Shown here: positions 1 through 5,331 of the stretch, piece by piece
Numbering within the stretch: the stretch's first letter is position 1
Layout: each line of letters begins with the position of its first letter
Origin: Bacillota bacterium
GTDB lineage: Bacteria; Bacillota; Clostridia; Lachnospirales; Lachnospiraceae
Assembly: GCA_023441145.1 (NCBI GenBank)
Contig: JAEZQN010000136.1
Location: 1 to 10,087 of the forward strand
Direction: 5' to 3'
DNA length: 10,087 bases
Notes under the pieces: generated by a model
Told to the model about the DNA's origin: nothing
The model's database searches: none
What the model saw: only the letters and a program-made list of their open reading frames with translations
Program-made: the position numbers and the translations under genes

Positions 1-422
1 GAGTTAAAAGCGTGGATACTTGGACAGACGTTGGTCGATGTGTCTGCAGTATATAAAGCTTTTGCAATATCTACTAGTATATTATCCCTTGCAAATGATG
101 TTGGTCTCAAATTCTGCCCATTTGGCCAAATAGAATAGATAATGAGGCAAATGGTCATGCCTACAAATAAGAAGCCGCAGCATTTATAGAAATCCGTTTT
201 CGAAGTAAAGAAGAAAAAGGAAATGATGGCAGCAATATAGGCAAACCAAAGCAGATATGGAATTACAAAAAATTCGTTAAAGGGAATCCATTTATCTATA
301 TCTATGGTAACAACGGTGTAATCAGTAACTACCTTAGATTCCAGTATGAGAAACCATGGCATGTATATAAAGAAATATAACAACACCCAGGCATGTTTAT
401 ATTTTTTTACAAACGCTTTCAT
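1..422 (-). CDS. PAP2-family membrane phosphatase, N-terminal part (cut by window edge)
   Basis: This is an open minus-strand frame of 140 complete codons from an ATG at 420-422, continuing past the left edge. It has three hydrophobic segments, at about residues 11-29, 51-73 and 81-99. They are followed by an extracytoplasmic-looking stretch with LRP (104-106) and TNVCPSIHAF (130-139). The LRP and PSIH pieces match the first two conserved motifs of the PAP2/phosphatidate phosphatase superfamily, in which the His of PSxH takes part in phosphoryl transfer. The third motif would lie outside the window. Members remove phosphate from lipid phosphates such as phosphatidate or undecaprenyl pyrophosphate at the membrane; the substrate here cannot be told. 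An AGGCAGGA stretch lies about 5 bases before the ATG, and an extended -10 promoter lies just upstream. It is transcribed away from the lrp gene. Confidence 0.75.
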   Translation of the reverse strand, partial: MKAFVKKYKHAWVLLYFFIYMPWFLILESKVVTDYTVVTIDIDKWIPFNEFFVIPYLLWFAYIAAIISFFFFTSKTDFYKCCGFLFVGMTICLIIYSIWPNGQNLRPTSFARDNILVDIAKALYTADTSTNVCPSIHAFN

Positions 423-452
423 AATTATCCTGCCTTTCTAATCTCACGTTGG

Positions 453-481
453 ATTATAGCACAGAGATTTTACACACGCAA
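453..481 (-). promoter_or_regulatory. Promoter for the PAP2 gene (extended -10)
   Basis: On the minus strand, TTGCGT (476-481) and TATAAT (453-458) are separated by 17 bases. TGC directly before the -10 box makes it an extended -10. The start of transcription would be near 446, giving a leader of about 24 bases. The -35 box matches only three of six bases, so the extended -10 probably carries the promoter. Confidence 0.6.
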
Positions 482-567
482 CTATGGGACTATAACTTTA
501 AGAAAGGTTTAAGATTTACGGATGTAATCTTCCATAAATACCAAAGTTTATAAGGTAAAGTCTTTAT

Positions 568-587
568 ATTAACATTTTAATGTCAAT
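568..587. promoter_or_regulatory. Near-palindrome upstream of the lrp promoter, possible operator
   Basis: ATTAACATT (568-576) and AATGTCAAT (579-587) are inverted repeats with 8 of 9 bases matching across a 2-base spacer. The element ends 34 bases before the -35 box at 622. An AT-rich dyad there could be a binding site for the Lrp-type protein encoded downstream, since many Lrp/AsnC proteins control their own gene. That link is inference. Confidence 0.3.
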
Positions 588-621
588 AAGCAAATATAGT
601 TAAAAAAATAAAAAAAAGTGC

Positions 622-650
622 TTGTGTATTTGGAAAAATAAAGTTATAAT
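622..650 (+). promoter_or_regulatory. Strong sigma-A-type promoter upstream of lrp
   Basis: TTGTGT (622-627) and a perfect TATAAT (645-650) are separated by 17 bases, with an A-rich upstream tract from 601. Transcription would start near A657. The first downstream element is a terminator rather than a gene. Confidence 0.75.
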
Positions 651-656
651 GTTTCC

Positions 657-714
657 ATAATAATTTAAACAGTGCAACGGAGCATATGTGTAGGGCATAT
701 GCTCCGCTTTTTTT
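657..714 (+). ncRNA. Predicted short terminated leader or small RNA upstream of lrp
   Basis: The promoter at 622-650 and the terminator at 678-714 bound a transcript of about 58 nucleotides. Only about 21 nucleotides are unpaired before the hairpin. No antiterminator arm that could compete with the stem is visible; GUUU (651-654) and AAAC (667-670) are the only other complementary pieces. It may be an attenuated leader of lrp or a separate small RNA. The transcript is predicted, not observed. Confidence 0.45.
678..714 (+). terminator. Intrinsic terminator between the promoter and lrp
   Basis: CGGAGCATATG (678-688) pairs perfectly with CATATGCTCCG (696-706), giving 11 base pairs and a 7-base loop, followed by C and seven T residues (708-714). 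On the minus strand no T-tract follows the stem, so the terminator faces right. No gene precedes it on the plus strand; the only visible source of transcripts is the promoter at 622-650. Confidence 0.85.
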
Positions 715-783
715 GGGTATAGAGAAAGTTTGTAGCATATTCCAATACAATCTGTTTCACAAAATTAAGAAAGGATGATAGTA

Positions 784-1227
784 ATGGATAAAATTGATAT
801 GAAAATTATGGCGTTATTACAGCAAAATGCTAGATACTCATTAAAGCAACTTGCAGAACAAGTGTATTTATCCTCACCGGCAGTTTCCTCTAGAATCGAG
901 CGTTTAGAGAAGGAAGGGTATATAAAAGGCTATCAGGCGGATGTAGATTTATTAAAATTAGGATTCCACATTACAGCATTTATTAATCTAGAAATGGCCC
1001 CAAAGCAAAAAAGCACGTTTTATCCATTTATAGAAAATTGTCCAAACGTGTTAGAATGCAACTGTGTAACAGGGAGCTACTCTATGTTAATTAAGGTTGC
1101 ATTTCCTAGTACAATGGAGCTTGACTCTTTTATCGGACAGCTTCAGAAGTTTGGAAATACTTCTACTCAGATTGTATTTTCCACCGCTGTTAAAACAAGA
1201 GGAATCCAAGTACAGCAATTATCTTAA
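784..1227 (+). CDS. Lrp/AsnC-family transcriptional regulator
   Basis: The product is a 147-residue DNA-binding protein of normal length for the family. Residues 1-50 (from MDKID) form the winged helix-turn-helix, with the recognition region around SSPAVSSRIERLEKEGYI. Residues 62-140 form the RAM (ligand-binding, oligomerising) domain, including VTGSYSMLIKV. Family members respond to amino acids or related small molecules and bind AT-rich dyads as octamers or dimers. An ATG at 775 lies in frame, but it overlaps AAAGGA (770-775), which is the ribosome binding site 8 bases before the ATG at 784, and MDKID is the usual family beginning. A terminator lies 69 bases upstream, so expression may depend on read-through or on a weak promoter near 746. 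The ABC exporter genes follow at once with no terminator between, so they are a plausible target. The ligand is unknown. Confidence 0.92.
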   Translation: MDKIDMKIMALLQQNARYSLKQLAEQVYLSSPAVSSRIERLEKEGYIKGYQADVDLLKLGFHITAFINLEMAPKQKSTFYPFIENCPNVLECNCVTGSYSMLIKVAFPSTMELDSFIGQLQKFGNTSTQIVFSTAVKTRGIQVQQLS

Positions 1228-1248
1228 TGAAATTGTAATATATAGATA

Positions 1249-1278
1249 TTGACTTCCTTATTTTTCTTATTCTATAAT
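1249..1278 (+). promoter_or_regulatory. Promoter of the ABC exporter operon
   Basis: TTGACT (1249-1254) and a perfect TATAAT (1273-1278) are separated by 18 bases; transcription would start near 1285. A small dyad, AATAT-N4-ATATT (1237-1250), overlaps the -35 box and could bind a regulator such as the adjacent Lrp protein. The promoter also decides the ATPase start, because the first in-frame ATG (1277) lies inside the -10 box. Confidence 0.75.
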
Positions 1279-1312
1279 GAAGATACCATTGTTTTGGGAA
1301 GGAGAAAAGGGA

Positions 1313-2230
1313 ATGTTTTTAGAAGTCAAGGATGTACATAAAACATTTGGAGAAACTGAAGTGCTTCATGGTATTTCATTTTGTGTGGAAAGTGGGAAAG
1401 CACTTGGTCTATTAGGTAGAAATGGTGCAGGTAAGACGACTACTATCCGTATCCTAATGGATGTGTTTAAGGCCAACAGTGGAACCATATGTTTAGATGG
1501 AAAGCCATTTGACCCAAGTAAGTGTCAGATTGGCTATCTACCAGAGGAAAGAGGATTATATCCGAAGAAGAAGGTACTAGAACAGTTGGTATTTCTTGCA
1601 GGACTTCGAGGTCTATCTAAGAAGGAAGCGAAAAAGAATGCACATAAATGGCTAGAGCGCTTAGGTGTGGCAGAATATGAGAATCGTAATCTAGAGACCT
1701 TATCCAAAGGAAATCAGCAGAAGGTACAATTGGCACAGACAGTTGTCTGCAATCCAGATATCGTAATACTAGATGAACCTTTTAGTGGATTGGATCCAGT
1801 AAACTCTCAGATTTTAAAAGATGTCATTAACGAATTGATTGAGGAGAGGAAATTGGTTATCTTCTCCAGCCATCAGATGGGCTATGTAGAAGAGTTCTGT
1901 AATGATATTGTGATTATTAATCATGGTGATGTTGTCTTGGAAGGGGATTTAAAGGAGATTAAGAAAGAGTATGGGAAAAACCGTCTCGTCTTAAGTGCTT
2001 CTAACTATACAAAAGAAGAACTGATCACTATGATAGAGAATGACTTTAAGGATTACTGTAATGTATATAAAGAAAAGAAGGAATTTCTTGTGTTGAACCT
2101 GTTAACTGGTGTTACAAAGAAGGCTTTAATGGAAGCATTGATTAAGAGTGACATAGATATCGAGCGTTTCGGTATTTATGAGCCAACCTTAACGGATATC
2201 TTTGTGTTGAAAGCAGGTGATACAGAATGA
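1313..2230 (+). CDS. ABC transporter ATP-binding protein, NatA/YhaQ type
   Basis: The product is a 305-residue cytoplasmic ATPase that powers the membrane protein encoded next. It shows Walker A GRNGAGKTT (35-43), the signature LSKGNQQ (130-136), Walker B ILDEP (D154, E155 catalytic) and the H-loop histidine H187. A C-terminal domain of about 80 residues follows, as in NatA and YhaQ of Bacillus subtilis, where these pairs act in Na+ or drug efflux; the signature and length are closest to YhaQ. The longest frame begins at an ATG at 1277, but that ATG lies inside the TATAAT box of the promoter. The ATG at 1313 is preceded by AAGGAG (1299-1304) at 8 bases and gives the usual family beginning (MFLEVKDV). 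The stop overlaps the start of the permease gene by 4 bases (ATGA), which points to coupled translation. The substrate cannot be told from sequence. Confidence 0.93.
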   Translation: MFLEVKDVHKTFGETEVLHGISFCVESGKALGLLGRNGAGKTTTIRILMDVFKANSGTICLDGKPFDPSKCQIGYLPEERGLYPKKKVLEQLVFLAGLRGLSKKEAKKNAHKWLERLGVAEYENRNLETLSKGNQQKVQLAQTVVCNPDIVILDEPFSGLDPVNSQILKDVINELIEERKLVIFSSHQMGYVEEFCNDIVIINHGDVVLEGDLKEIKKEYGKNRLVLSASNYTKEELITMIENDFKDYCNVYKEKKEFLVLNLLTGVTKKALMEALIKSDIDIERFGIYEPTLTDIFVLKAGDTE

Positions 2231-3474
2231 ACCAGATAAAGAAAGTACTTAATTTTGAGCTAACCAATTATTTTAAAAATAAAAGCTATTTCGTTACAAC
2301 AATACTTTTTACGATACTGATAGTAGTGGGACTTTGTGTACCAACTATTATTGATGCTGTAAAAGGGGATGACTCTTCTGAGGATAGTAAGCAAGAGAGT
2401 GTTAAGCCAGAAGATTTAGATTCCTTAGTTATTTATGATGGAGCAGGTGTTATTAAGGATACGGTATATCTTGAGACTCAGTATGGAAGCTACAATTGGA
2501 AACTAGTATCTTCTGAAGAGGAGGTTAAAGACGAAGTAACCTCAGATAAGGCTGTGGGTGGTTTTGTTATCGAATCTCCAACAGAGTTTTCCTATGTAGT
2601 AAATAATAGAGGAATGTATGACTCCAATAAGGAAATGTTTAGTGGTATATTAAGCCACTATTATCGCTTTAATTACATGGAAGAGAAAGACATTGATAGT
2701 GCGGCCATGGAAAAAGTGATTAATGCAGAGATTGTTGCCAACCAGGTTATTCTAGGAAAGGATAGCGTAGGAAACTATGCCTATACCTATATCTTAGTAA
2801 TGGCGATTTACTTTGTCATTATCTTATATGGTCAGTTGATTGCCACAAGTGTTACAGCTGAGAAGAGCAATCGTGCCATTGAAGTATTAGTAACTAGTGC
2901 AAAACCTACGGCCCTGATTTTTGGAAAGGTATTTGCCGGCGTAATTGCAAGCTTCCTTCAAGTAGGTGTCATTTTAATTGGTGGTGTTATCAGTTATCAT
3001 TTTAACCGAGATACTTGGGATGGGATGCTAGACTCTGTCTTTGATATCCCAGTAGAAGTGCTTATTATCTTCTTCATCTTTATGGTGATTGGCTTCTTGT
3101 TCTACAGCTTTTTATATGCTGCCTTAGGCGCATTGGTATCTAAGACAGAGGATATTAGTAAATCCATAGGACCTGTAACTATGGTGTTTATGATTGGCTT
3201 CTTTATCGCAATCTTTGGAATGACTACTCCTGACAGTATGTTGGTTAAAGTGTGCTCTTATATCCCATTTACCTCTATGTATTGTATGGTAATCCGGGTG
3301 GCTATGGGTAGTGTAGCTATGATAGAAATCATTATATCTATATTGATTTTATGTGCTACTTCAGTTGCTTCAGGAGTATTAGGAGCTAAGATTTATCGTA
3401 TGGGAACATTACATTATGGAAACCCATTAAAGCTTACTGCAGTAATGAAGAAAATTGTAAAAGGAAAAGAATAG
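2227..3474 (+). CDS. ABC-2 type permease, NatB/YhaP type
   Basis: The product is a 415-residue membrane partner of the preceding ATPase. One membrane segment at about residues 20-44 is followed by an acidic and polar extracytoplasmic domain of about 140 residues. A C-terminal block of about five to six hydrophobic segments then runs from about residue 185 to 390. The cytoplasmic loop TAEKSNRAIEVLVTS after the second segment is the typical mark of this family (EKSxRxxEVLLTS). The overall plan and length agree with YhaP/NatB of Bacillus, which export Na+ or toxic compounds. Its ATG overlaps the ATPase stop, and AGGTGA (2215-2220) stands 6 bases before it. The gene ends at the shared terminator at 3482-3506. 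Confidence 0.9.
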   Translation: MNQIKKVLNFELTNYFKNKSYFVTTILFTILIVVGLCVPTIIDAVKGDDSSEDSKQESVKPEDLDSLVIYDGAGVIKDTVYLETQYGSYNWKLVSSEEEVKDEVTSDKAVGGFVIESPTEFSYVVNNRGMYDSNKEMFSGILSHYYRFNYMEEKDIDSAAMEKVINAEIVANQVILGKDSVGNYAYTYILVMAIYFVIILYGQLIATSVTAEKSNRAIEVLVTSAKPTALIFGKVFAGVIASFLQVGVILIGGVISYHFNRDTWDGMLDSVFDIPVEVLIIFFIFMVIGFLFYSFLYAALGALVSKTEDISKSIGPVTMVFMIGFFIAIFGMTTPDSMLVKVCSYIPFTSMYCMVIRVAMGSVAMIEIIISILILCATSVASGVLGAKIYRMGTLHYGNPLKLTAVMKKIVKGKE

Positions 3475-3481
3475 ACAAAAG

Positions 3482-3512
3482 AAGGGATCGCTTACAGCGA
3501 TCCCTTTTCTTT
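3482..3512. terminator. Bidirectional terminator shared by the exporter operon and lysR
   Basis: AAGGGATCGCT (3482-3492) pairs perfectly with AGCGATCCCTT (3496-3506) around a 3-base loop. The plus strand is followed by TTCTTTG and the minus strand by CTTTTGTCT, so it can act in both directions. It lies 7 bases after the permease stop. On the minus strand it includes the last codons and stop of lysR. Confidence 0.8.
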
Positions 3513-4388
3513 GATATTATCTGCAATTCTTTTAGAAAAGTTGTATAGATTAATATATAAATCTAGAAATAGACATTCCTTCAGTACTACAAAATTGAAT
3601 TCCTGTGTAGTGGTCAAGTTTAGTGGGATTTGATGTAAACTCCCTTCTTCCAGTTCTTTTTGAACATAAGTTTTATATACAAAGCCTATGCCAGTATTGG
3701 TTTTAATTAAGTGCTTCATTACCATCATGTTATTTACTTCTACATGATTTTTAAAATCATCTACAGTTATACCATTATGATAAAGAAGATCATCCGTAGC
3801 CTTTCTCAGTCCAGAACCCATCTCTCTACAAATTAGTGTAGAGGAGAGCAAGTCTGAGGGACTAGAGATATTCATAGGTGCTCCACTAACTGGAATAATC
3901 TCATCCGTTCCTAGTAATCGATATTCATACTCATCCTTTTTGAAAGGACCCTCCAAGTATACACAGGAATAGGTTCCTTTCTTAAGTCCCTCTAGTAGCT
4001 CCTTTGTATTTCTGGTATCGTAAATCAAACGAAGTTCTGGTACATTAACAATAAGTCTTTCCAGCACCTTAGGCATTAGGAGTTCCTCGAGAATTGGTGT
4101 AGCGCCAATATGTAATTTAATAGGTCCACCCATGCTTTGGGAAATAACTTCATGTACTTGCTTGGTTGAGAAATTCATTCCTAGTGCATACCGCTCTAGT
4201 ATTCTTCCCTGTTCTGTGAGATTCACTTGTTTGTTGCTATATTCAAATAGCTTAGTATCATAATAACGTTCTAAATGCTGTATATGTTGCGTAATAGCGG
4301 GTTGAGTGATGCAAAGCTTCTTAGCAGCTTTGCTATAATTACGTTCTTTACATAGGGTTAAAAAAGTCTCCATTCTATAATCTAACAT
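3492..4388 (-). CDS. LysR-family transcriptional regulator
   Basis: The product is a 298-residue LysR-type regulator. Residues 1-60 carry the winged helix-turn-helix (NYSKAAKKLCITQPAITQHI with the usual linker helix). The rest is the periplasmic-binding-protein-like effector domain in two lobes (about 85-160 and 160-265), with REMGSG at the hinge as in CysL/CbbR-like members. The frame extends to a GTG at 4395-4397, but that GTG is part of AGGTGA, the ribosome binding site 5 bases before the ATG at 4386-4388, which I take as the start. The gene diverges from sfsA and has its own promoter with a T-N11-A dyad near the transcription start. This fits self-control and possibly control of sfsA. The effector is unknown. 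Its stop codon lies in the loop of the shared terminator. Confidence 0.93.
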   Translation of the reverse strand: MLDYRMETFLTLCKERNYSKAAKKLCITQPAITQHIQHLERYYDTKLFEYSNKQVNLTEQGRILERYALGMNFSTKQVHEVISQSMGGPIKLHIGATPILEELLMPKVLERLIVNVPELRLIYDTRNTKELLEGLKKGTYSCVYLEGPFKKDEYEYRLLGTDEIIPVSGAPMNISSPSDLLSSTLICREMGSGLRKATDDLLYHNGITVDDFKNHVEVNNMMVMKHLIKTNTGIGFVYKTYVQKELEEGSLHQIPLNLTTTQEFNFVVLKECLFLDLYINLYNFSKRIADNIKEKGSL

Positions 4389-4416
4389 AGTATTCACCTA
4401 TCTTTGTATGCAAAAT

Positions 4417-4439
4417 TAGTTTTTAGAAATCGTAAACTA
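4417..4439. promoter_or_regulatory. LysR-type box at the lysR transcription start
   Basis: TAGTTT (4417-4422) and AAACTA (4434-4439) form a perfect interrupted dyad with an 11-base spacer. The inner bases give exactly T-N11-A, the known core of LysR-family binding sites. It overlaps the predicted lysR transcription start near 4434, which would suit self-repression. Confidence 0.5.
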
Positions 4440-4440
4440 T

Positions 4441-4470
4441 ATTATAAGGGAAAAACTGTTCTAAACTCAA
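4441..4470 (-). promoter_or_regulatory. Promoter of lysR
   Basis: On the minus strand, TTGAGT (4465-4470) and a perfect TATAAT (4441-4446) are separated by 18 bases. The start of transcription would be near 4434, giving a leader of about 45 bases. Confidence 0.65.
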
Positions 4471-4505
4471 TAGTAGATTGTTTCCATAGTTAGGGAAAAG
4501 ATGCC

Positions 4506-4522
4506 TGTTTCCTAATGAAACA
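4506..4522. promoter_or_regulatory. Second LysR-type box, next to the sfsA promoter
   Basis: TGTTTC (4506-4511) and GAAACA (4517-4522) are a perfect dyad with a 5-base spacer; T4508 and A4520 are symmetric and give T-N11-A. The dyad ends 4 bases before the sfsA -35 box, the usual place for a LysR activator site. Confidence 0.4.
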
Positions 4523-4526
4523 TTAA

Positions 4527-4555
4527 TTGACAAAAAAGTAAAACCTAGGTAATAT
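4527..4555 (+). promoter_or_regulatory. Promoter of sfsA
   Basis: A perfect TTGACA (4527-4532) and TAATAT (4550-4555) are separated by 17 bases, with a start near 4562. The leader would be about 39 bases and ends in a strong ribosome binding site. Confidence 0.7.
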
Positions 4556-4600
4556 AGGACTGATGACATTAAAGGAAAGACCATATTAGGAGGCAGTTTT

Positions 4601-5281
4601 TTGAAATACAAAAACATTGAAAAAGCAATATTTGTAAGTCGTCCCAATCGATTTATTGCCAATATACAAATACATGGAACTACAGAGCTTTGTCATGTAA
4701 AGAATACAGGACGATGCCGAGAATTATTAATCCCAGGTGTAACCGTTTATGTAGAGGTTCACTCAGACCCAAAGCGTAAGACCAAATACAGCCTAATCGC
4801 TGTAGATAAAAAGGGTAAGATAATAAATATGGACTCTCAAGCACCCAACAAGTTGGTGAAGGAATGGATGAAGGAGAAGAAGCCGTTTGGTGAAATCACA
4901 CTTTTAAAACCAGAGACCACATTTGGTGATTCCAGGTTTGATTTCTATATAGAAACAAAGGAACATCGAATCTTTATGGAGGTCAAGGGAGTTACCCTAG
5001 AGGAGAGTGGAGTGGTAAGGTTTCCAGATGCCCCTACTGAACGGGGAGTGAAGCACATTATGGAGTTAATAGAGGCAAAAAAACAGGGATACGAGGCCTA
5101 TTTATTATTTGTGATTCAGATGAATGGAGTTCAGTATTTCACTCCAAATGATGTGACTCATAAAGCCTTTGGAGATGCTCTTCGTTTAGCTCATAAGGCA
5201 GGTGTAAAGATTCTGGCCTATGATTGTTTGGTAGAGCCAGATTATGTTCAGCTCGATACTAAAGTGGAGATAAGGATTTAA
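4601..5281 (+). CDS. sfsA: SfsA family protein (sugar fermentation stimulation protein homologue), UUG start
   Basis: The product has 226 residues, close to the usual family length. The N-terminal OB-fold-like half contains FVSRPNRFIAN and HVKNTGRCRELL, both strongly conserved in SfsA. The C-terminal half has the PD-(D/E)xK nuclease-like core, with GDSRFDFYIE (D110, D114) and MEVKG (E127, K129), followed by FPDAPTERGVKH. The family was named from an Escherichia coli gene affecting maltose use; its fold suggests a nucleic acid-binding or nuclease role, but the exact function is unsettled. The start is TTG, preceded by AGGAGG (4588-4593) at 7 bases; no ATG or GTG nearby fits. It diverges from the LysR gene. 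The Ca2+ ATPase gene follows after 50 bases with no terminator, so the two may be co-transcribed. Confidence 0.93.
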   Translation: MKYKNIEKAIFVSRPNRFIANIQIHGTTELCHVKNTGRCRELLIPGVTVYVEVHSDPKRKTKYSLIAVDKKGKIINMDSQAPNKLVKEWMKEKKPFGEITLLKPETTFGDSRFDFYIETKEHRIFMEVKGVTLEESGVVRFPDAPTERGVKHIMELIEAKKQGYEAYLLFVIQMNGVQYFTPNDVTHKAFGDALRLAHKAGVKILAYDCLVEPDYVQLDTKVEIRI

Positions 5282-5331
5282 AGTAATAGTAAGGAGCAAG
5301 GCTCCTAAAATATAAAATGGGAGGTGTTTTA

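Larger units (their letters stand above)
423..783. other. Intergenic region between the PAP2 and lrp genes
   Basis: This 361-base AT-rich gap separates two divergent genes. It contains the PAP2 promoter (453-481), a small bulged hairpin at 511-531 of unknown meaning, a near-palindrome at 568-587, a strong plus-strand promoter (622-650) and a terminator hairpin (678-714). No coding region with a credible ribosome binding site was seen. A weak TACAAT at 746-751 could be a second -10 box for lrp, but it has no -35 partner at the right distance. Confidence 0.6.

Noticed and set aside
511..531. Bulged hairpin AAGATT/AATCTT with AC/GT inside, upstream of the PAP2 promoter
   Set aside because: It is short, has no T-tract and no transcript clearly covering it; expected by chance in AT-rich DNA.
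686..778. Open frame of 30 codons starting inside the terminator hairpin and ending over the lrp start
   Set aside because: The GGAG before its ATG is only 3 bases away and is locked in the stem; the frame crosses the terminator T-tract and the product has no recognisable character.
4423..4662. Minus-strand open frame of 79 codons over the lysR-sfsA gap and the start of sfsA
   Set aside because: It runs through both promoters and the sfsA ribosome binding site, and has no recognisable domain; it is a shadow frame.
5292..5306. Hairpin AGGAGC-N3-GCTCCT between sfsA and the Ca2+ ATPase gene as a terminator
   Set aside because: Only 6 pairs and followed by AAAATATAAAA, with no T-tract, so it is unlikely to stop transcription; it may be a minor intercistronic stem.
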